DNA of 64,000 nucleotides from NCBI GenBank assembly GCA_963776565.1, contig CAVZNF010000006.1, positions 98,274-162,273 on the forward strand, read 5' to 3'. The first letter of the stretch is position 1. Each line of letters opens with the position of its first letter. The notes beneath the pieces were generated by a model. That model ran no database searches. It was not told the DNA's origin and worked only from the letters and a program-made list of their open reading frames with translations. This DNA is from GMQP-bins7 sp963776565 (GTDB taxonomy: Bacteria > Actinomycetota > Thermoleophilia > Gaiellales > Gaiellaceae). Shown here in pieces: positions 54,325 through 63,919 of this stretch. A program made the position numbers and the translations under genes.

Positions 54325-57170
54325 ATGAGCCAGGCCGAAGAGCTCGTCGTCCACGGCGCCCGCGAGCACAACCTGAAGAACGTCACCGTCCGCATTCCGC
54401 GGAACGCGCTCGTCGTGCGTGACCGGCCTCTCGGGCTCCGGGAAGTCCTCGCTCGCGTTCGACACGATCTACGCGGAGGGTCAGCGGCGGTACGTCGAGT
54501 CGCTCTCCGCATACGCGCGCCAGTTCCTGCAGATGATGGAGAAGCCCGACGTCGACTCGATCGACGGGCTCTCGCCGGCGATCTCCATCGACCAGAAGAC
54601 GACCTCGCGCAACCCGCGCTCGACGGTCGGCACGGTCACGGAGATCTACGACTACCTGCGGCTGCTGTATGCGCGCATCGGCCGGCCGCACTGCCCGATC
54701 TGCGGGCGCCCGATCGCGGGGCAGTCGCTCGACCAGATCGTCGAGCAGGTGCTGCGCCTCGACGAAGGCACGAGGTTCACGGTGAACGCTCCGGTCGTGC
54801 GCGACCGCAAGGGCGAGTTCAAGGACATCCTGGAGGAGCTGCGCCGCGACGGCTTCACGCGCGTGAAGGTCGACGGCGAGCTGCGGCTCCTCGAGGAGGA
54901 GATCGTCCTCGACAAGAAGTTCAAGCACACGATCGAGGTCGTCGTCGACCGGCTCGCGATGAAGGCCGATCTCCGGCAGCGGCTCACGCAGTCCGTCGAG
55001 ACGGCGACGTCGCTTGCCGAGGGGCTCGTGGTCATCGACGTCGTCGACGGAGACGAGCTCACCTTCTCCGAGAACCTCGCGTGCCCCGATCACGGCGTCT
55101 CGCTGCCCGAGCTCGAGCCGCGCGTGTTCTCGTTCAACTCGCCGCACGGAGCATGTCCCCGCTGCACCGGGCTCGGCGCGCAGCTCGAGATCGACCCCGA
55201 TCTCCTCGTTCCCGATACGTCGCTCTCGATCGAGGAGGGCGCGCTCGTCCCGTGGACGATCGGAAGCCAGAGCTTCTACGACTCGGTGATCGAGGCGATC
55301 GCGGAGCGCTACGAGATCCCGCTCGACGTGCCGTGGCGCGAGCTCGCGACCGAGCAGCAGGATCGGTTCCTGCACGGGACGGGGGCAGAGAAGATCTTCG
55401 TGACGTACCGCAACCGGATGGGCCGGAAGCGCCAGTACACGATGGCGTTCGAGGGTCTCCTCAACAACCTGCAGCGGCGCTACCGCGAGACGGACTCGTC
55501 GCATGCGCGCGACCGCATCGAGGAGTACATGAGCTTCCGACCGTGCCCGGAGTGCCACGGCGCGCGGCTCAAGCCGGAGGTGCTCGCCGTGACGATCGGC
55601 GATCTCTCGATCCACGGGTTCACGCAGATGTCGGTTGCACGTGCGCTCCGGTTCGTCGACGAGCTCCAGCTGACGAAGACCGAGGAGCTCATCGGTCGGC
55701 GCATCCTCAAGGAGGTGCGCGAGCGGCTCATGTTCCTCGAGAACGTCGGCGTCGGCTACCTCCAGCTCGACCGGGCGGCGAAGACGCTCTCCGGCGGCGA
55801 GGCTCAGCGGTTGCGGCTGGCGACGCAGATCGGGTCGCAGCTCGTCGGCGTCCTCTACATCCTCGACGAGCCGTCGATCGGGCTGCACCAGCGCGACAAC
55901 GGACGGCTCATCGACACGCTCGAGAAGCTCCGCGACGTCGGCAACACCGTCCTCGTCGTCGAGCACGACGAGCAGATGATGCGCGCGTCCGACTGGGTGG
56001 TCGACCTCGGGCCTGGCGCGGGCGAGCACGGCGGCGAGATCGTCGGCGAGGGTGTCGCGGAGACGATCGCGGACACTCCAGGCTCGGTCACGGGGGCATT
56101 CCTGAGCGGCAAGCGCCGGATCCTCGTCCCGCCGAGGCGCGAGGACGACGAGCGCGGCTGGTTCTCCGTCCGCGGCGCGTCGATGCACAACCTGAAGGGC
56201 ATCGACGTCGACTTCCCGGTCGGGCGGTTCATCGCCGTGACCGGTGTCTCGGGCTCGGGGAAGTCGACGCTCGTGAACGAGATCCTCTACAAGTCGCTCG
56301 CGAACCGGCTGAACAAGATGCGGACGAAGCCGGGCGACCACGAGTCGCGTCGACGGGATCGACGTCTTCGACAAGGTCATCGACATCGACCAGAGCCCGA
56401 TCGGGCGGACGCCGCGCTCGAATCCGGCGACGTACACCGACCTCTTCACGCACGTGCGCGAGCTCTACTCGCTGACGCCCGAGGCGAAGATCCGCGGCTA
56501 CAAGCCGGGCCGCTTCTCGTTCAACGTCCGGGGCGGCCGCTGCGAGGCGTGCAAGGGCGACGGGACGATCAAGATCGAGATGCACTTCCTCCCCGACGTC
56601 TACGTCCCGTGCGAGACCTGCCACGGGCGGCGGTACAACAAGGAGACGCTCGAGGTGCGCTTCAAGGGCAAGTCGATCTCGGACGTGCTCGAGATGTCGG
56701 TCGAGGAGGCGCTCGACTTCTTCGCGAAGATCCCGAAGATCCGGCGGCGCCTGCAGACGCTGCACGACGTCGGGCTCGACTACATCAAGCTCGGCCAGCC
56801 GGCGACGACGCTCTCCGGCGGCGAGGCGCAGCGGGTGAAGCTCGCCGCGGAGCTCTCGAAGGTCGCGACCGGGAAGACGCTCTACATCCTCGACGAGCCG
56901 ACGACGGGTCTCCACTTCGCGGACATCGAGAAGCTGCTCGAGGTGCTCCAGCGGCTGGTCGACAACGGCAACACGGTGCTCGTGATCGAGCACAACCTCG
57001 ACGTGATCAAGCAGGCGGACTGGATCGTCGACCTCGGGCCCGAAGGCGGCGACGAGGGCGGCGAGATCATCGCCACCGGAACGCCCGAGGACGTCGCCGA
57101 GATCGAGGAGTCGGCGACCGGCCAGTTCCTCCGCGGCGTGCTCGCCGAGCGCGCGGCTGCCGCCGCCTGA
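54325..57170 (+). CDS. uvrA: Excinuclease ABC subunit A, copy 1 (two frame breaks)
   Basis: DNA-damage sensor of nucleotide excision repair. It has the same domains as the intact copy at 60600-63443, but relative to it carries an extra G at 54415 (inside the first Walker A block, GLSGSGKSSLAFDT) and an extra C near 56348 (after the second Walker A). Removing both gives 947 residues that differ from copy 2 at only a handful of positions. If the breaks are real this copy is inactive and copy 2 supplies the function; if they are sequence errors both copies are intact. The rest of the reading frame shows strong purifying selection. Confidence 0.85.
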
Positions 57171-57182
57171 CGCCGTTTTCTC

Positions 57183-57611
57183 TCAGCCCGGGGACGGAAA
57201 CTGGATCGTCGGCGTTCCCGTGTCCGCAGCGCCACTACGAATCTCATTGCGCGCAGCTTCGGCCAGCTCGAGATATTTCCCGTGAAACGCCTCGAGCTCG
57301 TCCTCCGAGAGTTCCTCCAGGTCGAGGACGGCGTTGTGTGCCCCATGGGTCGAGCGGATCAGCTCGTCGAGCTTGAGCTGGACAGCCGCGCCGTCGCGGT
57401 TCTGCGTGTTCTGGATGAGGAAGACCATGAGGAACGTCACGATCGTCGTCGCCGTGTTGATGACGAGCTGCCAGGTCGCGCTGAAGCCGAAGATCGGGCC
57501 GGTGACGAGCCAGCCGACGATGAGCCCGAACGCGGCGACGAAGGCGATCGGATGACCGCTCGAGCGCGCAGTCCGCTTGGAGAAGCGGTCGAAGTAGGAG
57601 CTGCGATACAC
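57183..57611 (-). CDS. Low-affinity iron permease-like membrane protein, copy 1
   Basis: 142-residue membrane protein. It has FDRFSKRTARSSGHPIAFVA, GLIVGWLVTGPIFGFS, TWQLVINTATTIVTFLMVFL followed by IQNTQNRDGAAVQLKLDELI, the signature of the small bacterial family annotated as low-affinity iron permease. Transport by this short form has not been shown to my knowledge. GTG 57611 gives the usual N-terminus just before FDRFS; a longer open frame upstream includes the tail of another gene. It converges on uvrA with a 12-nt gap. Confidence 0.85.
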   Translation of the reverse strand: MYRSSYFDRFSKRTARSSGHPIAFVAAFGLIVGWLVTGPIFGFSATWQLVINTATTIVTFLMVFLIQNTQNRDGAAVQLKLDELIRSTHGAHNAVLDLEELSEDELEAFHGKYLELAEAARNEIRSGAADTGTPTIQFPSPG

Positions 57612-57646
57612 CGCGGCGAAGCTAACTCGCCGCGCCGGACGAACCG

Positions 57647-57768
57647 TCAGGTCGAGGCGGGAACGGGCTCCGCTGAGGTGCGGGCGAGGGCGCCGGCCCG
57701 TTCGAGCCATGGCGTCGCTTTCAAGCCCTCGAAGATCTCGCGCGCCTCGTCGAGGAGCGCTGTGCATG
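57647..57768 (-). pseudogene. C-terminal remnant of a LuxR/TPR-type regulator, cut at the duplication junction
   Basis: About 40 codons on the minus strand read ALLDEAREIFEGLKATPWL, then ERAGALARTSAEPVPAST and stop. The pattern EAREIF-x-LxATPWLERA is the usual end of large actinobacterial AAA/TPR regulators (LuxR or BTAD type). The open frame is lost where the sequence changes to the uvrB-tail repeat. The second copy at the window end keeps the same tail and may belong to an intact gene beyond 64000. Confidence 0.6.
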
Positions 57769-57810
57769 AGCCGACCGACGGCGTCGTTCATGCGCCTAGC
57801 TCCGCCTGGA
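57769..57810 (+). repeat. Junction of the tandem duplication
   Basis: Between the regulator remnant and copy 2 lie GCATGAGCC and CGGCGTCGTTCATGCGCCTAGC, both found just after uvrB (49489-49528), then CTCCGCC and the last 17 codons of the GT-C gene. The sequence thus looks like the uvrB-DUF2277 interval with the GT-C gene deleted. Confidence 0.75.
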
Positions 57811-57854
57811 AGCTCGAGCTCGTGTCGCCGCGGCAGTGGCGGGTCTACGGGCGC

Positions 57855-57860
57855 TAGGCT
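57855..57860 (+). promoter_or_regulatory. -10 element of DUF2277 copy 2
   Basis: TAGGCT, 7 nt before ATG 57868; identical to copy 1. Confidence 0.45.
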
Positions 57861-57867
57861 GGGTCAC

Positions 57868-58143
57868 ATGTGCCGGAACATCAAGACGCTCCACAACTTC
57901 GAGCCGCCTGCGTCCGAAGACGAGGTGCGCGCGGCCGCGCTCCAGTACGTGCGCAAGGTCAGCGGGACGCAGAAGCCGTCGAAGGCGAATGAAGCAGCGT
58001 TCGCCCGCGCAGTCGACGAGGTCGCTCACATCACGAGTCATCTGCTGGCCGAACTGGTGACCAGCGCGCCACCTCGTGACCGCGACGTCGAGGCCGCTCG
58101 AGCACGTGCACGCGCCGAGAAGCGCTTCGGCCAGGCTGCTTAG
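57868..58143 (+). CDS. DUF2277 family protein, copy 2
   Basis: 91 residues, apparently identical in sequence to copy 1 at 51591-51866; the few base differences seen (for example GCGGTC/GCAGTC and the last two Ala codons) are silent. Function unknown. It overlaps the convergent carboxypeptidase copy 2 by 4 nt. Confidence 0.88.
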   Translation: MCRNIKTLHNFEPPASEDEVRAAALQYVRKVSGTQKPSKANEAAFARAVDEVAHITSHLLAELVTSAPPRDRDVEAARARARAEKRFGQAA

Positions 58144-59624
58144 GCCACGTCGAGCTTCTCGCGCAGGTACGCCAGGTAGGGCTGCGGGTCGATCGGCCCG
58201 CCGACGACGCGTTGGATTAGCTCCGCCGGCGTCAGCTTGCGACCGAGTGCGTAGATGTTCTCGCGCAGCCAGGCGTGCAGCTCGCCGAACTCGCCGCGTC
58301 CGATCTGCTCGTCGATGTCCGGAATCGCCGAGCGTGCCAGCTCCCAGATCTGCACGGAGAGCACGCTGCCGAGGAGGTAGGTCGGGAAGTAGCCGAACGC
58401 GCCACCCGCCCAGTGCGAGTCCTGGAGAACGCCGAACGAGTCGTTCGGCACTGCGACGCCCATGAGCTCCTCGAACCGCGCGTTCCAGGCCTCGGGGAGG
58501 TCGGCGACGGCGAGGCGGCCCGAGATCAGTTCCTGCTCGAGTTCGAAGCGGAGGATGAGATGCAGGCCGTAGCTCGTCTCGTCCGCATCGACGCGGATGA
58601 ACGAGCGGCGCGCTCGGTTGACGGCACGGTGGAAGCTCTCGAGCGGGACGCTACCCAGCTGCGCCGGGAACGTCTCCTGCACGCGCGGGTAGAACCAGCT
58701 CCAGAACGGCAGTGAGCGGCCGACGACGTTTTCCCAGAGTCGGCTCTGCGACTCGTGCAGCGTGGACGACGCGCCCATGCAGAGCGGCGTGCGCTCAAGT
58801 GACTTCGAGACGCCCCACTCGTAGATGCCGTGACCCGTCTCGTGCATCGCCGTGAAGAGCGAGTTGATGTCGTTCTCGTCATAGCGGCTAGTGAGACGGA
58901 CATCGCCGAGGCCAAACGTGATCTCGAACGGATGGACGGTCGTGTCGAGCCGGAACTGGTCCCAGGTCACGCCGAAGGCTTCCGCTAGCTCCCGCGAGAG
59001 CTTGTCCTGGCCGGCCACGGGGAACGGGCCCTTCATGAACCCGTCCTCCTCGTCGGTGGCGTGCTCGGCGACGAGGGAGCGGAGCTCGGGCGTGAGCACC
59101 TCGAAGATCTCGCGGATCTCGGACGTGCGCATGCCAGGCTCGTAGTCCTCGAGCAGCACGTCGTAGACGTCGTCGTAGGGTGCAAAGCACTCGACGTACT
59201 CGCGGCGGAGCTCGACGGTGCGCTCGAGCCACGGCCGGAACGTCGCGAAGTCGGATTCTTCGCGGGCCTTGACCCACACCTCGTAGGCGTTCGCTGCGGT
59301 CTCGACGAGTCGTGTTGCGAGATCTGTCGGGACGCGGGAGGCGCGTGTGTAGTCGCGGAGCCCCACGCGGATCAGCGAGGCGTCGTCGGAGTCGTGCGGG
59401 AGCGAGTCGGCATACGGCCCGAGCTCCTCATAAAGCTCGCCGAGTCGATCGTCCGTCTCGAGCTCGTGGGCGATCTCCTCGAGCGTGCCGAGCTGCGCCG
59501 CACGCGTTGGTGCGCCGCCCGGTGGCATGAACACCGTCATGTCCCAGACGAGCACGGCGCCTGTGCGGCGGACGTCCGTCAGCTTCCCGAGCCGTTCCTT
59601 GAGCTCCGCGAGCGCCGTTTCCAC
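58140..59624 (-). CDS. M32 carboxypeptidase (Taq type), copy 2
   Basis: 494 residues from a GTG at 59624 (start METALAELKERLGKL). The ATG used by copy 1 reads ATA here, so translation must begin nine codons later or at another weak start. All catalytic features are kept: AMHETGHGIYEWG, STLHESQSRLWENVVGRS and GGPIDPQPYLAYLREKL. Protein differences from copy 1 are few and conservative (for example FAVLTPEL/FEVLTPEL, FPEQLG/FPAQLG). It is divergent from the small membrane protein copy 2. Confidence 0.92.
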   Translation of the reverse strand: METALAELKERLGKLTDVRRTGAVLVWDMTVFMPPGGAPTRAAQLGTLEEIAHELETDDRLGELYEELGPYADSLPHDSDDASLIRVGLRDYTRASRVPTDLATRLVETAANAYEVWVKAREESDFATFRPWLERTVELRREYVECFAPYDDVYDVLLEDYEPGMRTSEIREIFEVLTPELRSLVAEHATDEEDGFMKGPFPVAGQDKLSRELAEAFGVTWDQFRLDTTVHPFEITFGLGDVRLTSRYDENDINSLFTAMHETGHGIYEWGVSKSLERTPLCMGASSTLHESQSRLWENVVGRSLPFWSWFYPRVQETFPAQLGSVPLESFHRAVNRARRSFIRVDADETSYGLHLILRFELEQELISGRLAVADLPEAWNARFEELMGVAVPNDSFGVLQDSHWAGGAFGYFPTYLLGSVLSVQIWELARSAIPDIDEQIGRGEFGELHAWLRENIYALGRKLTPAELIQRVVGGPIDPQPYLAYLREKLDVA

Positions 59625-59666
59625 GGGCGCGGACTCTACCGACGCGGTTATGGCCGAAGCACTGGG

Positions 59667-59672
59667 TACACT
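59667..59672 (+). promoter_or_regulatory. -10 element of the small membrane protein, copy 2
   Basis: TACACT, 6 nt before GTG 59679, conserved from copy 1. Confidence 0.5.
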
Positions 59673-59678
59673 CGCGCC

Positions 59679-59924
59679 GTGGCGGACGAGTCGCCGGAAC
59701 TGTTCGACGACATCTACCTGGGGCTTCGTGCAGGTGGGGCCGCGCGCAAGCAGCGGCGCGGTGAGCCGCTGTCCGCCGAGGAAGAGGAGGCGATCGGCCG
59801 TTGGCAGCGGCTATCGCTCTGGCGGAGGTTCATCGCGATCGGCGCCTTCGCGCTAGGGACGTTCGGGCTCGGCTTCACCGTCGGCGGGCTGATCTTCGGT
59901 CGCTGGCGCACCGCTCGCCGCTGA
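59679..59924 (+). CDS. Small single-span membrane protein, copy 2
   Basis: 81 residues, same sequence as copy 1 at 53402-53647 as far as I can see: acidic N-terminus, one membrane helix (FIAIGAFALGTFGLGFTVGG), basic end. Unknown function. Confidence 0.7.
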   Translation: MADESPELFDDIYLGLRAGGAARKQRRGEPLSAEEEEAIGRWQRLSLWRRFIAIGAFALGTFGLGFTVGGLIFGRWRTARR

Positions 59925-59998
59925 CGTTCGTTCGCGCTCTCGCAATCCGTTCCGTCCGGTCTCCCGAAGAACCGAGGTAACCGAACGAGGGAGGCACG

Positions 59999-60454
59999 AT
60001 GTTCAGGACGATTGGAGTCTTTGCGATGGTCGCACTCGCGTTTGCCGGGTTCGCGTTCGCAGCGGCGCAGGGAGACTCGTACAAGGTGTCGGCGAGCCTC
60101 AAGGCGAGGTCGGAGGTGCCGAGGCCGAAGGGCGTACCCGTCGGGGCGACCGGAAGCTTCACGGGCACGGCAGTCGAGCTCGCGAACGACAAAGCGAGGG
60201 TCACGTGGAAGCTCACGTTCTCGCGCCTCTCCGGGTCTGCGATTGCGGCGCACATCCACATCGGCAAGCCCGGAAAGGCCGGCCCGGTGGCGCTCGCCCT
60301 GTGCGGTCCGTGCCGGAGCGGTCAGAAGGGCACGGGGCTACTGACGCATGCGCAGTTCGCGAAGCTCGAGTCCGGCGCGGGGTACGTGAACATCCACACG
60401 GCGAAGAACGCCGGCGGCGAGATTCGCGGTCAGGTCAAGGTCTCGGACGGCTAG
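59999..60454 (+). CDS. Secreted CHRD-domain protein, copy 2
   Basis: 151 residues; differs from copy 1 at residue 8 in the signal peptide (Val to Phe: MFRTIGVF). The mature CHRD domain, including AAHIHIGKPGKAG and GYVNIHTAKNAGGE, is unchanged. The GAGGGAGG ribosome site 7 nt before the ATG is also kept. Confidence 0.88.
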   Translation: MFRTIGVFAMVALAFAGFAFAAAQGDSYKVSASLKARSEVPRPKGVPVGATGSFTGTAVELANDKARVTWKLTFSRLSGSAIAAHIHIGKPGKAGPVALALCGPCRSGQKGTGLLTHAQFAKLESGAGYVNIHTAKNAGGEIRGQVKVSDG

Positions 60455-60492
60455 CAGTCGGAACGGGCGGCCCGTTCCGGGTCTCCGGGTGA

Positions 60493-60517
60493 GGGCGGCG
60501 CGCGGCCGGCGCCGCCC
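60493..60517 (+). terminator. Terminator-like hairpin after CHRD gene, copy 2
   Basis: GGGCGGCGC and GCGCCGCCC form a 9-bp stem with a 7-nt loop, one base pair shorter than in copy 1. Confidence 0.55.
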
Positions 60518-60565
60518 CGGCCCCACGACCTAGCTGCACGATCGCCGGAGGATAGGTGACCTATC

Positions 60566-60577
60566 GAACGTCTGTTC
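60566..60577 (+). promoter_or_regulatory. LexA (SOS) box upstream of uvrA, copy 2
   Basis: GAACGTCTGTTC, identical to copy 1, 7 nt before the TACAAT -10 element, although bases on its left (TGACCTATC versus CGCCGCTATC) have changed. The conservation supports function. Confidence 0.8.
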
Positions 60578-60584
60578 GCCTCGG

Positions 60585-60590
60585 TACAAT
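60585..60590 (+). promoter_or_regulatory. -10 element of uvrA, copy 2
   Basis: TACAAT, 9 nt before ATG 60600. Confidence 0.55.
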
Positions 60591-60599
60591 GACGCGCCT

Positions 60600-63443
60600 A
60601 TGAGCCAGGCCGAAGAGCTCGTCGTCCACGGCGCCCGCGAGCACAACCTGAAGAACGTCACCGTCCGCATCCCGCGGAACGCGCTCGTCTGCGTGACCGG
60701 CCTCTCGGGCTCCGGGAAGTCCTCGCTCGCGTTCGACACGATCTACGCCGAGGGCCAGCGGCGCTACGTGGAGTCGCTCTCCGCATACGCACGTCAGTTC
60801 TTGCAGATGATGGAAAAGCCCGACGTCGACTCGATCGACGGGCTCTCGCCGGCGATCTCAATCGACCAGAAGACGACTTCGCGCAACCCGCGCTCGACAG
60901 TGGGGACGGTCACTGAGATCTACGACTACCTGCGGCTGCTATATGCGCGTATCGGCCGGCCACACTGCCCGATCTGCGGGCGGCCGATCGCGGGGCAGTC
61001 GCTCGACCAGATCGTCGAGCAGGTGCTGCGCCTCGACGAAGGCACGAGGTTTACGGTGAACGCTCCGGTTGTGCGCGACCGCAAGGGCGAGTTCAAGGAC
61101 ATCCTGGAGGAGCTGCGCCGCGACGGCTTCACGCGCGTCAAGGTCGACGGCGAGCTGCGGCTCCTCGAGGAGGAGATCGTCCTCGACAAGAAGTTCAAGC
61201 ACACGATCGAGGTCGTCGTCGACCGGCTCGCCATGAAGGCCGATCTCCGGCAGCGACTCACGCAATCCGTCGAAACGGCGACGTCGCTTGCCGAGGGGCT
61301 CGTGGTCATCGACGTGGTCGACGGAGACGAGCTCACCTTCTCCGAGAACCTCGCGTGCCCCGATCACGGCGTCTCGCTGCCCGAGCTCGAGCCCCGCGTC
61401 TTCTCGTTCAACTCGCCGCACGGAGCATGTCCCCGCTGCACCGGCCTCGGCGCGCAGCTCGAGATCGACCCCGATCTCCTCGTTCCCGACACGTCGCTCT
61501 CGATCGAGGAGGGCGCACTCGTCCCGTGGACGATCGGAAGCCAGAGCTTCTACGACTCGGTGATCGAGGCGATCGCGGAGCGCTACGAGATCCCGCTCGA
61601 CGTGCCGTGGCGCGAGCTCGCAACCGAGCAGCAGGATCGGTTCCTGCACGGGACGGGAGCAGAAAAGATCTTCGTGACGTACCGCAACCGGATGGGCCGG
61701 AAGCGCCAGTACACGATGGCGTTCGAGGGTCTCCTCAACAACATGCAGCGGCGCTACCGCGAGACGGACTCGTCCCACGCGCGTGACCGCATCGAGGAGT
61801 ACATGAGCTTCCGACCGTGCCCAGAGTGCCACGGCGCGCGGCTCAAGCCTGAAGTGCTCGCCGTGACGATCGGCGATCTCTCGATTCACGGGTTCACGCA
61901 GATGTCGGTTGCCCGTGCGCTCCGGTTCGTTGACGAGCTCCAGCTGACGAAGACCGAGGAACTCATCGGTCGGCGCATCCTCAAGGAGGTGCGCGAGCGG
62001 CTCATGTTCCTCGAGAACGTCGGAGTCGGCTACCTCCAGCTCGACCGAGCGGCGAAGACGCTCTCCGGCGGCGAAGCTCAGCGGTTGCGACTGGCGACAC
62101 AGATCGGGTCGCAGCTCGTCGGCGTCCTCTACATCCTCGACGAGCCGTCGATCGGGCTGCATCAGCGCGACAACGGAAGGCTCATCGACACGCTCGAGAA
62201 GCTCCGAGACGTCGGCAACACCGTCCTCGTCGTCGAGCACGACGAGCAGATGATGCGCGCCTCTGACTGGGTGGTCGATCTCGGTCCTGGAGCGGGCGAG
62301 CACGGCGGTGAGATCGTCGGCGAGGGTGTCGCGGCGACGATCGCGGACACGCCAGGCTCGGTCACGGGGGCATTCCTGAGCGGCAAGCGCCGGATCCTCG
62401 TCCCGCCAAGGCGCGAAGACGACGAGCGCGGCTGGTTCTCCGTCCGCGGCGCGTCGATGCACAACTTGAAGGGCATCGACGTCGACTTCCCGGTCGGGCG
62501 GTTCATCGCCGTGACCGGCGTCTCAGGGTCGGGGAAGTCGACGCTCGTGAACGAGATCCTCTACAAGTCGCTCGCGAACCGACTGAACCGGATGCGGACG
62601 AAGCCGGGCGACCACGAGTCGGTGGACGGGATCGACTGCTTCGACAAAGTGATCGACATCGACCAGAGCCCGATCGGGCGGACGCCGCGCTCCAATCCTG
62701 CGACGTACACCGACCTCTTCACGCACGTGCGGGAGCTCTATTCACTGACGCCCGAGGCGAAGATCCGCGGCTACAAGCCTGGTCGCTTCTCGTTCAACGT
62801 CCGCGGCGGCCGCTGCGAGGCGTGCAAGGGCGACGGGACGATCAAGATCGAGATGCACTTCCTGCCCGACGTGTACGTCCCGTGCGAGACCTGCCACGGG
62901 CGGCGGTACAACAAGGAGACCCTCGAGGTGCGCTTCAAGGGCAAGTCGATCTCGGACGTGCTCGAGATGTCGGTCGAGGAGGCGCTCGACTTCTTCGCGA
63001 AGATCCCGAAGATCCGGCGGCGCCTACAGACGTTGCACGACGTGGGGCTCGACTACATCAAGCTCGGCCAGCCGGCGACGACGCTCTCCGGCGGCGAGGC
63101 GCAGCGCGTGAAGCTCGCCGCGGAGCTCTCGAAGGTCGCGACCGGGAAGACGCTCTACATCCTCGACGAGCCGACTACTGGTCTCCACTTCGCGGACATC
63201 GAGAAGCTGCTCGAGGTGCTCCAGCGGCTGGTCGACAACGGCAACACGGTGCTCGTGATCGAGCACAACCTCGACGTGATCAAGCAGGCGGACTGGATCG
63301 TCGACCTCGGGCCCGAAGGCGGCGACGAGGGCGGCGAGATCATTGCCACCGGAACGCCCGAGGACGTCGCCGAGATCGAAGAGTCGGCGACCGGGCAGTT
63401 CCTGCGCGGCGTGCTCGCCGAGCGCGCGGCTGCCGCCGCCTGA
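60600..63443 (+). CDS. uvrA: Excinuclease ABC subunit A, copy 2 (intact)
   Basis: Damage-recognition ATPase of nucleotide excision repair, acting as a dimer that loads UvrB. The intact 947-residue protein has two ABC modules: Walker A GLSGSGKSSLAFDT and GVSGSGKSTLVNEI, signatures LSGGEAQRLRLATQ and LSGGEAQRVKLAAE, Walker B ILDEPSIGLH and ILDEPTTGLH. Zinc sites are CPICG, CPRCTG, CPECHG, and the C-terminal zinc finger CEACKGDG with CETCHGRRYN. It is preceded by a LexA box and a -10 element. The ATG is 9 nt from that element with no Shine-Dalgarno. Confidence 0.97.
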   Translation: MSQAEELVVHGAREHNLKNVTVRIPRNALVCVTGLSGSGKSSLAFDTIYAEGQRRYVESLSAYARQFLQMMEKPDVDSIDGLSPAISIDQKTTSRNPRSTVGTVTEIYDYLRLLYARIGRPHCPICGRPIAGQSLDQIVEQVLRLDEGTRFTVNAPVVRDRKGEFKDILEELRRDGFTRVKVDGELRLLEEEIVLDKKFKHTIEVVVDRLAMKADLRQRLTQSVETATSLAEGLVVIDVVDGDELTFSENLACPDHGVSLPELEPRVFSFNSPHGACPRCTGLGAQLEIDPDLLVPDTSLSIEEGALVPWTIGSQSFYDSVIEAIAERYEIPLDVPWRELATEQQDRFLHGTGAEKIFVTYRNRMGRKRQYTMAFEGLLNNMQRRYRETDSSHARDRIEEYMSFRPCPECHGARLKPEVLAVTIGDLSIHGFTQMSVARALRFVDELQLTKTEELIGRRILKEVRERLMFLENVGVGYLQLDRAAKTLSGGEAQRLRLATQIGSQLVGVLYILDEPSIGLHQRDNGRLIDTLEKLRDVGNTVLVVEHDEQMMRASDWVVDLGPGAGEHGGEIVGEGVAATIADTPGSVTGAFLSGKRRILVPPRREDDERGWFSVRGASMHNLKGIDVDFPVGRFIAVTGVSGSGKSTLVNEILYKSLANRLNRMRTKPGDHESVDGIDCFDKVIDIDQSPIGRTPRSNPATYTDLFTHVRELYSLTPEAKIRGYKPGRFSFNVRGGRCEACKGDGTIKIEMHFLPDVYVPCETCHGRRYNKETLEVRFKGKSISDVLEMSVEEALDFFAKIPKIRRRLQTLHDVGLDYIKLGQPATTLSGGEAQRVKLAAELSKVATGKTLYILDEPTTGLHFADIEKLLEVLQRLVDNGNTVLVIEHNLDVIKQADWIVDLGPEGGDEGGEIIATGTPEDVAEIEESATGQFLRGVLAERAAAAA

Positions 63444-63455
63444 CGCCGTTTTCTC

Positions 63456-63884
63456 TCAGCCCGGGGACGGAAACTGGATCGTCGGCGTTCCCGTGTCCGC
63501 TGTGCCACTACGAATCTCATTGCGCGCAGCTTCGGCCAGCTCGAGATAGTTCCCGTGAAACGCCTCGAGCTCGTCCTCCGAGAGTTCCTCCAGGTCGAGG
63601 ACGGCGTTGTGCGCCCCACGGGTCGAGCGGATCAGCTCGTCGAGCTTGAGCTGGACAGCCGCGCCGTCGCGGTTCTGCGTGTTCTGGATGAGGAAGACCA
63701 TGAGAAACGTCACGATCGTCGTGGCCGTGTTGATGACGAGCTGCCAGGTCGCGCTGAAGCCGAAGATCGGGCCGGTGACGAGCCAGCCGACGATGAGCCC
63801 GAACGCAGCGACGAAGGCGATCGGATGACCGCTCGAGCGCGCGGTCCGCTTGGAGAAGCGGTCGAAATAGGAGCTGCGATACAC
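63456..63884 (-). CDS. Low-affinity iron permease-like membrane protein, copy 2
   Basis: 142 residues from GTG 63884. Same membrane and NTQNRD signature as copy 1. Small differences occur in the C-terminal tail (for example STRGAHNAV for STHGAHNAV, FHGNYLEL for FHGKYLEL, SGTADTG for SGAADTG). It converges on uvrA copy 2 with a 12-nt gap. Confidence 0.85.
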   Translation of the reverse strand: MYRSSYFDRFSKRTARSSGHPIAFVAAFGLIVGWLVTGPIFGFSATWQLVINTATTIVTFLMVFLIQNTQNRDGAAVQLKLDELIRSTRGAHNAVLDLEELSEDELEAFHGNYLELAEAARNEIRSGTADTGTPTIQFPSPG

Positions 63885-63919
63885 CGCGGCGAAGCTAACT
63901 CGCCGCGCCGGACGAACCG

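Larger units (their letters stand above)
51528..57768 (+). repeat. Tandem duplication unit, copy 1
   Basis: Begins at TGGAAGCTCGAGCTCGTG in the last codons of the GT-C gene and runs through DUF2277, M32 carboxypeptidase, small membrane protein, CHRD protein, uvrA, iron-permease-like gene and a truncated regulator tail. Gene starts recur 6,277 bp later (6,275 after the first extra base in uvrA, 6,273 after the second). The copies differ by a few per cent, mostly at third codon positions. Confidence 0.95.
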
